Source of the DNA: Acinetobacter dispersus
GTDB taxonomy: Bacteria; Pseudomonadota; Gammaproteobacteria; Pseudomonadales; Moraxellaceae
Length of the DNA: 64,000 nt
NCBI RefSeq assembly: GCF_009884975.1
Contig: NZ_CP041970.1
Location: 2,232,001-2,296,000, forward strand
Direction of reading: 5' to 3'
The notes below the pieces were generated by a model. It did no database searches and was not told the origin of the DNA. It saw only the letters and a list, made by a program, of their open reading frames with translations. The position numbers and the translations under genes were made by a program. Below, piece by piece: positions 8,214 to 17,481 of the stretch (within the stretch, counting starts at the first letter, position 1; each line of letters starts with the position of its first letter).

Positions 8214-8957
8214 ATGAAAAGTTTATGGCTGGACATTGGTAATACCCGCTTAAAATACTGGATCACGGCACATGACCAAGTGATCGAACATGCTGCTGAA
8301 TTACACCTGCAATCGCCTGCTGATTTATTACTGGGTTTGATCCAACACTTTCGTCATCAGAATTTAAGTCGCGTCGGTATCTCTTCCGTTCTAGATTCGG
8401 AAAATAATCAACGTATTCACATGATTCTCGATATTCTGGATATTCCGATTATTTTTGCCAAAGTCCATGCTGAATATGCTGGTCTGCACTGTGGCTATGA
8501 TGTTCCAAGTCAACTCGGGATTGACCGTTGGTTACAAGTGTTAGCCATGGCAAAGCCAGATGAGAACTTTTGTGTGATTGGCTGTGGCACTGCCCTAACC
8601 ATCGATTTGGTCGAAGGATTGCAACATCTGGGCGGTTATATTCTGCCAAATTTATATCTGCAACGAGACTCACTGATTCAAAATACCAAAGGCATCAAGA
8701 TTCCAGACTCTGCCTTTGACAATTTAAAACCCGGACATAATACGGTCGATGCGGTACATCACGGTATCTTACTTGGTCTGATCAGTACGATTGATCAAAT
8801 TATGCAGCAATCGCCTAAAAAGCTGATTTTAACTGGTGGTGATGCCAGTTTATTTGCCAAATTCCTCAGTCATTATCAGCCTCAAGTCGAATCAGATTTA
8901 TTACTTAAAGGCTTAAGGCATTATGTTCAACTCAATTCCGCTTTTACTAAAGTTTGA
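8214..8957 (+). CDS. coaX: Type III pantothenate kinase
   Basis: 247-residue ASKHA-fold kinase catalysing the first step of coenzyme A synthesis, pantothenate to 4'-phosphopantothenate. It has the N-terminal phosphate loop [12 protein letters not shown], the pantothenate-site segment LGIDRW and the second phosphate motif [13 protein letters not shown] followed by GGYILP; these are diagnostic of CoaX. It is preceded by GAGGAAA and follows birA closely, an arrangement common in gammaproteobacteria. Its last 31 bases overlap the convergent hydrolase gene. Confidence 0.94.
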   Translation: MKSLWLDIGNTRLKYWITAHDQVIEHAAELHLQSPADLLLGLIQHFRHQNLSRVGISSVLDSENNQRIHMILDILDIPIIFAKVHAEYAGLHCGYDVPSQLGIDRWLQVLAMAKPDENFCVIGCGTALTIDLVEGLQHLGGYILPNLYLQRDSLIQNTKGIKIPDSAFDNLKPGHNTVDAVHHGILLGLISTIDQIMQQSPKKLILTGGDASLFAKFLSHYQPQVESDLLLKGLRHYVQLNSAFTKV

Positions 8958-9514
8958 ATTGCCTGTAATAACTGCGGAAACTCATTAACACCATCTTCAC
9001 GACGGAAATGCCCGGCTTGAGCCACCTCAATCAACTGGGCATTGAGTAAATTGGAAAATTTAAAAGTTAAAGGTACAGGCACGATTGGATTATTGCTAGA
9101 AAAGAAAACCAGACGTCGTTTGATGTTAGCTCGTAAGATGCCACTTTCAAAATATGAATGCTCAATTAAGGCATTAAATTCAGGATGATTCGATATTGCA
9201 TCACTAAAACCCGCAATAAAAATCCCTGCTTTCAATGTCGTTTGCTTCAACTTCTTTGCTAAAAACCGAGCCACAGCCACACAGGACAAACCATGTGCGA
9301 CTACAATGCTGTGCTCATTCAAGCCTTTTAACTGTGCTTCCAAACATGTCTGCCAAATCTCAGCTTCCGGATGATTTGCATCAGCTAGAAAAATACGTTC
9401 AACCCCAACTGTTTCACTTTTTAACTGCTGTTCTAGCCAGAGATACCAATGCTGTTCTGGATCAGCATTCTCGCAATGCAGAATAAATACATTATTTTTT
9501 GAATTATGTGACAT
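8927..9514 (-). CDS. RBBP9/YdeN-type alpha/beta hydrolase with altered nucleophile elbow
   Basis: About 195 residues with the compact fold of the RBBP9/YdeN serine-hydrolase family: [20 protein letters not shown] at the N-terminus, a central [15 protein letters not shown] elbow, an acidic-loop stretch SSNNPIVP and the C-terminal AGHFRREDG supplying the catalytic His. In the family the elbow is usually AHSLGC. Here it reads AHGLSC, so the expected nucleophile position is Gly and a Ser lies two residues further on. The ATG at 9514 is preferred over a GTG three codons upstream. The 3' end overlaps coaX by 31 bp. Confidence 0.75.
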   Translation of the reverse strand: MSHNSKNNVFILHCENADPEQHWYLWLEQQLKSETVGVERIFLADANHPEAEIWQTCLEAQLKGLNEHSIVVAHGLSCVAVARFLAKKLKQTTLKAGIFIAGFSDAISNHPEFNALIEHSYFESGILRANIKRRLVFFSSNNPIVPVPLTFKFSNLLNAQLIEVAQAGHFRREDGVNEFPQLLQAIQTLVKAELS

Positions 9515-9630
9515 AGTTAACACTACTTTTCAATATAAAACATAGGTTTAGTTTTAATTTTCTTATTTTTAAATCCTATTGAGTGTTGATGTTTTGTATT
9601 AAATTTATACAACAGCACAAGATCAAAACA

Positions 9631-9661
9631 TTAAAAAAGGCACCAGAGGCGCCTTTTTTAA
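9631..9661 (-). terminator. Rho-independent terminator of ffh
   Basis: A near-symmetric hairpin, AAAAAAGGCACC-AGA-GGCGCCTTTTTT, with one mismatch and T runs on both strands, begins 15 bp beyond the ffh stop codon. It separates ffh from the hydrolase gene downstream. Confidence 0.85.
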
Positions 9662-9675
9662 TGTTCAGTAATTGC

Positions 9676-11088
9676 TTACTTTTTTTGGTCATTATTACCA
9701 AATAAAGGTCCCATATTACCGCCACCACCACCAAATTGTTTTTGCATATTGCCTAATGATTTCAGCATTTTGCTCATACCCGATGGATTAGCAAATTTCT
9801 TCATCATCTTCGCCATTTGCGCCTGTTGCTTGATCAGCTTATTGACTTCAGCCACATCCATACCACAACCTGCAGCAATACGCTTTTTACGGCTTGGATT
9901 CATCAAGTCAGGATTACGACGCTCTTTGATCGTCATCGACTGAATGATGGCTTCCATACGCTTAACTTGTTTTTCAGGATTGGCTTTTTCAATCGCATCC
10001 TGAATACCCGCATTGCTCATACCAGGCAACTTGTCCAAGAAGCCCATCATGCCGCCCATTTTGCTCATTTGCTCAAATTGCATCAGCATATCTTCAAAGT
10101 TGAAGGTACCGCCTTTCTGCAATTTTTTCGCCATTTTTTCGGCTTTTTCTTTGTCGATTTTGCGTTCAACTTCTTCGACCAAAGAAAGGACGTCACCCAT
10201 GCCCAAGATACGTTGTGCAACACGATCTGGATGGAATGGCTCAAGTGCATCTAGTTTTTCACCAATCCCCAAGAATTTAATTGGCTTACCTGTGATGGCA
10301 CGAACAGAAAGTGCTGCACCACCGCGTGCATCACCATCGGTTTTAGTGAGGATCACGCCGGTTAAAGCCAAAGCATCGTTAAAGGCTTTTGCTGTATTGG
10401 CAGCATCCTGACCCGTCATCGCATCAACAACGAATAAGGTCTCGGTTGGTTTGACCGCAGCATGTAATTCTTTGATCTCATCCATCATGTCTTCATCGAC
10501 ATGTAGACGGCCTGCAGTATCGACAATCAAGACATCAGCAAACTGGATTTTTGCTTGCTCAATGGCACGATTCACAATATCAATTGGCTTTTCAGTTGCT
10601 TCTGAAGCAATGAAACCCACACCTACTTCATTGGATACGGTTTCTAACTGCTTGATCGCTGCTGGACGATACACGTCGGCAGAAACGGTCATGACTTTTT
10701 TCTTTTGGCGTTCTTTTAAGAAGCGCGCTAATTTTGCCGCAGTTGTGGTTTTACCCGCACCTTGCAAACCTGCAAGCAGGACAACAACAGGTGGTTTTGC
10801 ACTTAAATCTAGTGTTTCATTGGCCTCACCCATCATCTTGGTGAGTTCATCATAGACAATCTTTACAAATGCCTGACCAGGAGAAAGCTGAGTCATGACT
10901 TCTTGACCGAGCGCTTCTTCCTTAACTTTCGCGATAAATTCACGAGTTACAGGTAACGCCACATCGGCTTCAAGAAGTGCCATACGTACTTCACGTAGGG
11001 TATCTTTAATATTGTCTTCGGTCAGCTGCCCTGAGCCAGTAACATTTCTTAAACTCTGTGTGAGTCGTTCTGTTAAGGTATCAAACAT
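9676..11088 (-). CDS. ffh: Signal recognition particle protein Ffh
   Basis: 470-residue SRP54 GTPase that binds 4.5S RNA and signal sequences and docks with FtsY for co-translational membrane targeting. N domain is residues 1-90. The G domain has G1 GLQGAGKTTTAAKLA at about residues 108-122, DTAGRLHVDE (G3), TKTDGDARGG (G4) and the closing GEKLDALEPFHPDR. The M domain from about 330 is Met-rich (MLMQFEQMSKMGGMMGFLDK), with SRKKRIAAGCG as the RNA-binding helix-turn-helix. Length is slightly above the E. coli protein (453). It is divergent from ypjD, as in E. coli. Confidence 0.97.
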   Translation of the reverse strand: MFDTLTERLTQSLRNVTGSGQLTEDNIKDTLREVRMALLEADVALPVTREFIAKVKEEALGQEVMTQLSPGQAFVKIVYDELTKMMGEANETLDLSAKPPVVVLLAGLQGAGKTTTAAKLARFLKERQKKKVMTVSADVYRPAAIKQLETVSNEVGVGFIASEATEKPIDIVNRAIEQAKIQFADVLIVDTAGRLHVDEDMMDEIKELHAAVKPTETLFVVDAMTGQDAANTAKAFNDALALTGVILTKTDGDARGGAALSVRAITGKPIKFLGIGEKLDALEPFHPDRVAQRILGMGDVLSLVEEVERKIDKEKAEKMAKKLQKGGTFNFEDMLMQFEQMSKMGGMMGFLDKLPGMSNAGIQDAIEKANPEKQVKRMEAIIQSMTIKERRNPDLMNPSRKKRIAAGCGMDVAEVNKLIKQQAQMAKMMKKFANPSGMSKMLKSLGNMQKQFGGGGGNMGPLFGNNDQKK

Positions 11089-11235
11089 TGCGAAATCCGC
11101 TTAAAATGGCTAGTTGCAAAAAAATCTTTCTTAAAATAGAAAATTTATGCATAAGATGCTATAGGATACTGTAGTTCGAAGCGAATTTATATCTTATATG
11201 GTGAATATTATTCATCCTCCTAAAAAAGGTTTGAC

Positions 11236-12045
11236 ATGATCAGTCTCCCCTTGGTTTACACAATTTTGGCACTCATCGCCTATACCAGTTCGTTTTGGTA
11301 TTTGTTTATACGGTTGATGTCAAAACGTAGTCCAAATCTTTGGTGTTATGGTCTTATGGTTGGATTAGGGTTAGTACTGCATAGTACCGTGCTCTACCAA
11401 GACATGATGACACCGATTGGGGTGAATTATGATGTCTTTAACTTGATGTCATTTACTTCAGGGCTGATGTTGGCGCTGAGTTTGATTTTGAGCCTGATCC
11501 GCCCGATTCTGCCACTCAACCTGATCGGTACACCTGTTGCTGCCTTTGGCCTAATCTTGGGCTTTGCCTTTAGCCAACCGAATCAAATTATTGAACAGCA
11601 TAGCTTAGGCTTAGATTTACACATCATTCTTTCGCTATCTGCTTATGCAGTGCTGCTGATGGCCACCATTCATGCGGTATTGTTGTGGTGCCAAGATCGA
11701 GAACTGAAAAAGAAACAAAAACGACGGATTTGGGTGAACTTGCTGCCACCATTTCAAGTCATGGAGTCCCTGTTATTTGACTTGATTATCACAGGTTTTG
11801 GTCTACTGACAGCAGCTTTGTTATTTGGTTTCTTCACCATTGATAACTTCTTTGCTCAGCATCTGGCACATAAAACCGCCTTTAGTATTATTTCATGGTT
11901 CTTATACGGTGCCTTGCTCATCGGTCATTACAAATTTGGCTGGCGCGGTCGTAAAGCCATTCGTTTTACCATTACTGGTTTTGTCCTGCTTGCCATTGGC
12001 TTTATGGGCAGTAAATTTGTTTTAGAAATGATTTTAGGTCGCTAG
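11236..12045 (+). CDS. ypjD: CcsA/YpjD-family inner-membrane protein
   Basis: 269 residues with about eight transmembrane helices, in the cytochrome c assembly (CcsA/HemX) superfamily. The segment GFGLLTAALLFGFFTIDNFF and the following ISWFLYGALLIGHYKFGWRGRKA fit the region that holds the heme-handling helices in CcsA. The YpjD subgroup has no proven role in cytochrome maturation. In E. coli the gene is likewise divergent from ffh, which supports the assignment. AAAGG precedes the ATG by six bases. Confidence 0.85.
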   Translation: MISLPLVYTILALIAYTSSFWYLFIRLMSKRSPNLWCYGLMVGLGLVLHSTVLYQDMMTPIGVNYDVFNLMSFTSGLMLALSLILSLIRPILPLNLIGTPVAAFGLILGFAFSQPNQIIEQHSLGLDLHIILSLSAYAVLLMATIHAVLLWCQDRELKKKQKRRIWVNLLPPFQVMESLLFDLIITGFGLLTAALLFGFFTIDNFFAQHLAHKTAFSIISWFLYGALLIGHYKFGWRGRKAIRFTITGFVLLAIGFMGSKFVLEMILGR

Positions 12046-12126
12046 ATTTTTCGCATTTTAATAAAAACTAGACAGCCTATCTGAAAATGCGTATAACGCT
12101 GTTTTCGCTTATCTAGGTAAAAAATC

Positions 12127-13056
12127 GTGAAACTTGTACTCGCTCCAATGGAAGGTCTGACTGATCCGATCATGCGTGACGTGCTCACCCATGTTGGCAG
12201 TTTTGATTGGTGCGTGACTGAGTTTATCCGTATTACCGATAGCATTCTGCCAGATCATATCTACGATAATTTTTGTCCTGAACTCAAAAATGACGGCAAA
12301 ACCGCAGCAGGCACGCCTGTACATGTGCAATTCCTTGGCAATAACCCAGAGATGCTAGCAGCCAATGCAGCAAAAGTCGTTGAACTGGGTGCACCTGCAA
12401 TCGATTTAAATTTTGGTTGTCCCGCAAAAACGGTGAATCGTCATCGTGGTGGCTCTGTTTTACTGGATGAACCTGAAACCGTACATCAATTGGTCAAAGC
12501 TGTTCGTGATGCAGTGCCTGCACATATTCCTGTTTCTGCCAAAATGCGTTTGGGTTATCTCGATGAAAACCATACCTTAGATAATGCCCATGCGATTGAA
12601 GATGCAGGCGCAAGTTGGCTTACAGTTCATGCACGCACTAAAGCAGATGGTTATACCCCACCTGCCTATTGGGAAAAAATCCAACCGATTACCGAAGCAT
12701 TGAAAATTAATGTGATTGCCAATGGTGAAATCTGGAACAATGCCGATGCTAAAGTCTGCTTAGAACAATCGCATTGCCAAGATTTGATGATTGGACGTGG
12801 TGCAGTCACCACACCAGATTTAACCCTGTGTATTCGAGAAAATATGGAGCAGGCCGTGCTGTCTTGGCAAGATTTGGTTGAATTACAACTACGTTTCTTA
12901 AGCGGCCAATATAAAACTAAAATTGGCATGGTGGGACGTTACAAGCAGTGGCTAGGCATGATGACCAAGGCTTATCCTGAAGCGCAAGCTTTGTGGGGGC
13001 AAGTGAAGAAGATCAAGCAATTAGATGAAATTATCCAATACTTAAAACAAAGCTAA
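12127..13056 (+). CDS. dusC: tRNA-dihydrouridine(16) synthase DusC
   Basis: 309-residue FMN-dependent TIM barrel that reduces uridine in the tRNA D-loop. APMEGLTDPIMR at the N-terminus is the FMN-binding start, NFGCPAKTVNRHRGGS (about residues 96-111) carries the catalytic Cys, and VSAKMRLGY, THVHAR-like LTVHARTK and MIGRGAV are further flavin-site motifs. The MEGL start and CVTEF segment match the DusC subgroup better than DusA or DusB. It starts with GTG at 12127, with AGGT eight bases upstream. It ends at a bidirectional terminator. Confidence 0.93.
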   Translation: MKLVLAPMEGLTDPIMRDVLTHVGSFDWCVTEFIRITDSILPDHIYDNFCPELKNDGKTAAGTPVHVQFLGNNPEMLAANAAKVVELGAPAIDLNFGCPAKTVNRHRGGSVLLDEPETVHQLVKAVRDAVPAHIPVSAKMRLGYLDENHTLDNAHAIEDAGASWLTVHARTKADGYTPPAYWEKIQPITEALKINVIANGEIWNNADAKVCLEQSHCQDLMIGRGAVTTPDLTLCIRENMEQAVLSWQDLVELQLRFLSGQYKTKIGMVGRYKQWLGMMTKAYPEAQALWGQVKKIKQLDEIIQYLKQS

Positions 13057-13083
13057 ATTTATAGCTATTCTGCATGCCATAAA

Positions 13084-13103
13084 AAAGCGGCCTAGGCCGC
13101 TTT
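13084..13103. terminator. Bidirectional terminator between dusC and the exported-protein cluster
   Basis: A perfect 20-bp palindrome, AAAGCGGCCTAGGCCGCTTT, sits between the convergent stop codons of dusC (13056) and the first cluster gene (13134). It has A/T tracts on both sides. Confidence 0.85.
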
Positions 13104-13133
13104 AAAATTGATTTTATAATCCAAGTGATCTAA

Positions 13134-14162
13134 CTACATCCCACTCACTTTCATCTGTAAATTTGTCACAGAAGCACCTGACATACCAATATTTCCAATG
13201 GAAGCATTCGGCAAATTATTAAACGTACCTGTCTTCTGAGAGCCACTGGTACCAAGTAATACATTATTTAGCTGTAGATCAAACTTATCGGTTGTGCCTG
13301 CATTTCCAAACACAACTCCACCTTTATCCGTAGTACCTGCTGAACCATAAATACCAGCATAGAAACCTTTAAGCCCGAAAGGATTGCCATTATTTCCAGT
13401 TAGTTTAAAGTCAAAACTCGCACCAACAGGTGCTGTAGTTGAATTTCCTGCAGCGGCATAATCCGATACCAATAGAATATTACAACCCGTACCTGAGCCA
13501 CAGATTGACTCAATTGCACCATCAAAAAGAACCATACGCCCTTGCGGAGCGGCTCCCATCTGAATATTCATGCTTGGCTTATTGGAACCAAAGACAATAT
13601 CTATTCCCCCTACACGCAATAGCTCTTTTACATCACTTTTCAGCAAAGTGCCTGAGCTAAAAATTGAGTTCCGTGTATAAGTTCCCCCATTCATGTTAGA
13701 AAGCGAGGTAGGACTAGCCGTATAAATTGAAAATGGAGAAATCCGGAGACCGGTTATATTGCTATCAAAAGCTAAAGCGATATTGGCAAAAGCTCCACCT
13801 GTAGAAGCTGTTCCCGCATCGGTATCAATAGCGGCTTTCAAACCTAATATCGTCTCTGCACTACCATTAAGACCAGAGACTTTCACTGGTGCTGCTGTCG
13901 ATTGTCCAGCAACGCCAGCAATCACTAAACCTGCGCGATTAGTATAAGACGGAGCCGTATAACCGCCATAAGACAAGCCATCATTATCAATGATTGCTAT
14001 TTGATTAAATTGAACGTTTGCCTGAACACCAATCGTTAAACCATCTTGCCCAGTCGTTGCAGAAAGACTTTGATCATCCATCGGTTGCATTGCTATTGCC
14101 AATGGGCTTAGCAACAATAATGACAAACATCCTAATTTCTTGTTTTTATTCATTGTCCTCAT
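13134..14162 (-). CDS. Exported TGQ-motif protein, cluster member D
   Basis: 342 residues with a Sec signal peptide (KKLGCLSLLLLSPLAIA). The mature N-terminus, MQPMDDQSLSATTGQDGLTI, carries the cluster's shared motif and resembles the N-terminal domain called DUF6160, as I recall it. The rest is Gly/Asn/Thr-rich and alternates hydrophobic and polar residues, suggesting a beta-rich surface or periplasmic protein. A Cys pair is seen at SICGSGTGCNILLV. It lies 113 bp after gene C and may have its own promoter; an 8-bp inverted repeat (14221-14228/14247-14254) lies in the gap. ATG 14162 and ATG 14153 are both possible starts. Function unknown. Confidence 0.8.
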   Translation of the reverse strand: MRTMNKNKKLGCLSLLLLSPLAIAMQPMDDQSLSATTGQDGLTIGVQANVQFNQIAIIDNDGLSYGGYTAPSYTNRAGLVIAGVAGQSTAAPVKVSGLNGSAETILGLKAAIDTDAGTASTGGAFANIALAFDSNITGLRISPFSIYTASPTSLSNMNGGTYTRNSIFSSGTLLKSDVKELLRVGGIDIVFGSNKPSMNIQMGAAPQGRMVLFDGAIESICGSGTGCNILLVSDYAAAGNSTTAPVGASFDFKLTGNNGNPFGLKGFYAGIYGSAGTTDKGGVVFGNAGTTDKFDLQLNNVLLGTSGSQKTGTFNNLPNASIGNIGMSGASVTNLQMKVSGM

Positions 14163-14275
14163 CCGTAGACAAATGTTTAAAATATGTACTATAGCTTAGC
14201 ATAACAGATCCGAAGCACAATCATTTTCACAATTAATAGATAGATGGAAAATGACTCTCTTCATATTACAACGAC

Positions 14276-16699
14276 TTAGTTTCTAGGCATAATAGAAAGT
14301 TGGCTTGTCAACCGCCCTCCCGTAATTGCCATCTCACCTAATCGTTGAGCCCCCCCACTAGGTGCATAAAGATTAATGTCTCTAGTTCTAAATACACCAT
14401 CAGCGGTGCGATTTGGATTAAATGTTAAGGCCGTATTAAAACTCACTACGCCTTCACCAGAACTATGTCGATTAATTTGGATTGCGTTATTAAATGCTAG
14501 ATCACCTTGTATATTGTCTAGACCTAGCGCCGAACCATCCACAGGATCACTAATTTGAATGGTATTATTACTTGCGGCATTGAGTTTTAGATCGCCAACA
14601 ATATTCATCGCATTACCAGTACCATCAGTTCTATATTCGTTATTTGGGATAAGAGATAGATTCATATCCCCCCCAACACGAAGTTTTAGACCAAATAAGA
14701 CATCATTACTTAAAGCAAAGTTATTATTTGGCGCAACACCACCACTATAAGAAGTCCCTGGTAAATATCCAGCAGCAACTTCTGCGGCCATGACGATTAA
14801 CATATCTTTCAATGTTGCATTCAAACTACCATTTTCAAGACCAATAGTACCTGTTCCTTTCAATAACATATCAATATTACGAAGTCCCATATAATAGTTT
14901 TTTGCACCATCTATCACTAAAATTGAAGTGGTTTTATTTCCTAAAGCAGTATAACTGGTGTCACGATCCACCCCAGTTGTACTCATTCCTAATGAGAAAC
15001 CTAATCGAGGGGTATCTCCACTACTTGCAACACTACGCTTCACACCAGCTTTATCAAAATAAAAAGCTTCATTTGCATTAATTCTTGTACCGTACATCGC
15101 CATGTTGGCATTGAGATTATAGAATGGTAATGCTAACCCCCAATTATTGTCTGTATGCTCTGTAATCGGGGCATACCCACTTTCAGGATTGTTGGTTGCA
15201 CTATTGGTAAAACGACCACGTCTAGAAATCGCTTGGAACTCAGCACCACGAATTGCCATCAATAAGCTGTAAGGATTTGTGGTTCCTGTTTGCGTATGAA
15301 TACTTTGAATATAATCAGAATTTTGGGTTAAGAAACTACCATTACCGAACTTAGAGGTCTGAAAAATATAATTCGCTGGTAAGTACACTGATTTTGCATC
15401 AACTAGATTGATATAAACATTCCCCGTATCAAATGAACCTCGTGTGCCTAACTGTAATCCTGTTAAGTTACCAAATTCAAAACCATAGGTGTTTAGCCCA
15501 GCACCACCAATTTCTAAAGTCGTTGCTTTACCATCACTCCCCAACATAGAATCACCATCTTTGGTAAATTCGGCCTTCATACGGAATGCAACCCCAGTAT
15601 CCCCCATGATCGCCTTGCCATCACTGGTCTTACCTAAGATATTGGTTCCATTGGGATCTCCATAATTTGTACTATAGTTTGGATCAATCGCCGCATTTGC
15701 ATTTAGGCCACGCACTTGAAGGGAGCCATTGACCATACGCCCATTTGCACCCACGCGAATGAGTCCTTGTGCTTTATTATTTGGTGCGGCCTGTTGATTT
15801 AATGGAGTATTGGTTGAATCAAACGTATAAGGAGAACTTGGGTTCACATTTTTATTCAACATAAACTCAAGGTTTAAACCCGAATTAGTTGCAACACCAC
15901 TCTCTGAATATGTTCCAGCTGTCACCGCCCCTGTATCTTTAACACGCGTAAAATCAACATAACCATAATCCCCATTTGGCGTTTGGGTTAATGATGCATT
16001 CACAGCATTTCCAGTAAGTAAAGCATTATTCGTCTGAAGCTTCATTCCTTCTGCAGCGTCTACAAACATCACCCCTTTACCAAGAAAGTTAAAGTTGAAA
16101 TTCTTTAAAATCAACTGATTCAATTGACTATTAGATGTCTGGCCTAAATAAACTGTGGCATTTTTTAGTCCAAGTTCCAAAGATGCTTGGCTATTTTTAC
16201 TAAATAGACCATCCGTCGTCTTAAATTTTAAATCTAACGGTGAAGTTGTTTGAATCGCCAAGTTACCAATATCACTACTACATCTGCTCGGATCACAAAT
16301 CTGGAATGAACCAATTGTAATTAATGATGGATTTGAAGATAACTCAATATCTAGACCAGTTTTGGCCCCATTACTTCCCGTATTTAATTTATAATTTGTG
16401 CCAAGCTGATCACCTAAAGCATTTTTTTGTATTCTAAAATTATTCGCTACAGCTTTTAATGTAGTACCAACTGCATCAGAGCTTCCTCTTCCTGCATTAT
16501 CCTGCCAATAAAACTGATCTACATTAATATTGTCATACGTCGTTTCAATATGAACACCATCCTGAGCATTCACACTACGTAGAGCGCTGTCATCTAATGC
16601 TTGTAATGCATAAGCAGAATGACTAATAAAAAATATACTTGCAGCCAAAGTATTGAGCGCAAAACTTATTTTCCTGTGATTTACATTTTTATTTTTCAT
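14276..16699 (-). CDS. Large exported TGQ-motif protein, cluster member C
   Basis: About 807 residues, the largest protein of the cluster. The preferred start is ATG 16699, which has AGGA eight bases upstream and gives a compact signal peptide ending SHSAYA. The mature N-terminus is LQALDDSALRSVNAQDGVHI, a diverged form of the shared motif with NAQDG in place of TGQ. The body is Asn/Gly/Thr-rich with repeated hydrophobic-polar beta-strand patterns, such as GLKLRVGGDMNLSL and VGDLKLNAASN. A Cys pair lies at QICDPSRCSSDIG. No catalytic motif, LPxTG anchor or barrel-terminal Phe is seen. The gene starts 29 bp after gene B and is probably translated from the same message. Confidence 0.8.
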   Translation of the reverse strand: MKNKNVNHRKISFALNTLAASIFFISHSAYALQALDDSALRSVNAQDGVHIETTYDNINVDQFYWQDNAGRGSSDAVGTTLKAVANNFRIQKNALGDQLGTNYKLNTGSNGAKTGLDIELSSNPSLITIGSFQICDPSRCSSDIGNLAIQTTSPLDLKFKTTDGLFSKNSQASLELGLKNATVYLGQTSNSQLNQLILKNFNFNFLGKGVMFVDAAEGMKLQTNNALLTGNAVNASLTQTPNGDYGYVDFTRVKDTGAVTAGTYSESGVATNSGLNLEFMLNKNVNPSSPYTFDSTNTPLNQQAAPNNKAQGLIRVGANGRMVNGSLQVRGLNANAAIDPNYSTNYGDPNGTNILGKTSDGKAIMGDTGVAFRMKAEFTKDGDSMLGSDGKATTLEIGGAGLNTYGFEFGNLTGLQLGTRGSFDTGNVYINLVDAKSVYLPANYIFQTSKFGNGSFLTQNSDYIQSIHTQTGTTNPYSLLMAIRGAEFQAISRRGRFTNSATNNPESGYAPITEHTDNNWGLALPFYNLNANMAMYGTRINANEAFYFDKAGVKRSVASSGDTPRLGFSLGMSTTGVDRDTSYTALGNKTTSILVIDGAKNYYMGLRNIDMLLKGTGTIGLENGSLNATLKDMLIVMAAEVAAGYLPGTSYSGGVAPNNNFALSNDVLFGLKLRVGGDMNLSLIPNNEYRTDGTGNAMNIVGDLKLNAASNNTIQISDPVDGSALGLDNIQGDLAFNNAIQINRHSSGEGVVSFNTALTFNPNRTADGVFRTRDINLYAPSGGAQRLGEMAITGGRLTSQLSIMPRN

Positions 16700-16728
16700 C
16701 ACTTCAATCCTTTGAAAATTAGACTTAC

Positions 16729-17481
16729 TTAACAACGTGGATGGCTAGCATCACAAGAGAACATCATAATTTTCCCTTGTATCGCCAAGTTGCCATTCAT
16801 GTTTACTCCCATAAATCCTGTTTCTCGACCAGTATCATAATTGTTTGCTGTTGTTGCTCCGCTTGCCACTGTCCCAACCTTTTGTGCCACTGCCGTATAA
16901 GTTGGTGCTTTTAAATAACCATAGCCAGTCGTCGGTGCTACTGCAGGGTTCGTTCCCTCAATTAATTTACCTGTTGTATTATCGTAGTAACTCGTAAAGT
17001 CATCTTTTTCAATTGATAGTGCATTAAAACCAAGATTTCTAATGAGAATTGGTAAAGTTGAATCTAAACTAAACATCATCGCCGGTTTAACAATATCTTG
17101 ACCACCATCATTTTTATAGGTCAAATCAAAACCATCTAAACCCAATTTTTGAAGATTGACTGTTCCTTGTATACCTTTAAACACTAACCAAAGTTTATTT
17201 GCAGGGTTTGCTTGGGTAGGATCACTGACAGCATTATTACTTGCATCAACGAACCTTTTATTTACAGAAATTCCAAGATGGCAATATGCCAAATCTTGGC
17301 ACACCCCTCCAACACCATTATCAAATTGAAAAGTAGGTGTTTGGTTTAAGGTAAGTTTCAGTGACAAATCAGCGCCAGCCTGTCCTTCAATTGCTCGCAA
17401 TTCATTGTTGTCTAAAGTTTCTAAGCCTGCGTGAGCTACTGCTGTAAAAAGTAAAAGTAGTAAAGTTATCGTTTTCATCAT
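16729..17481 (-). CDS. Exported TGQ-motif protein, cluster member B, with terminal C-x6-C
   Basis: 250 residues. The signal peptide is MMKTITLLLLLFTAVAHA, and the mature protein starts GLETLDNNELRAIEGQAGAD, the shared motif with EGQ in place of TGQ. An internal Cys pair lies at VCQDLAYCHLGISV. The last residues are SCDASHPRC, a C-x6-C that ends exactly at the C-terminus, as in the four paralogues further along. The gene overlaps the end of gene A by four bases, indicating translational coupling. Function unknown. Confidence 0.8.
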   Translation of the reverse strand: MMKTITLLLLLFTAVAHAGLETLDNNELRAIEGQAGADLSLKLTLNQTPTFQFDNGVGGVCQDLAYCHLGISVNKRFVDASNNAVSDPTQANPANKLWLVFKGIQGTVNLQKLGLDGFDLTYKNDGGQDIVKPAMMFSLDSTLPILIRNLGFNALSIEKDDFTSYYDNTTGKLIEGTNPAVAPTTGYGYLKAPTYTAVAQKVGTVASGATTANNYDTGRETGFMGVNMNGNLAIQGKIMMFSCDASHPRC

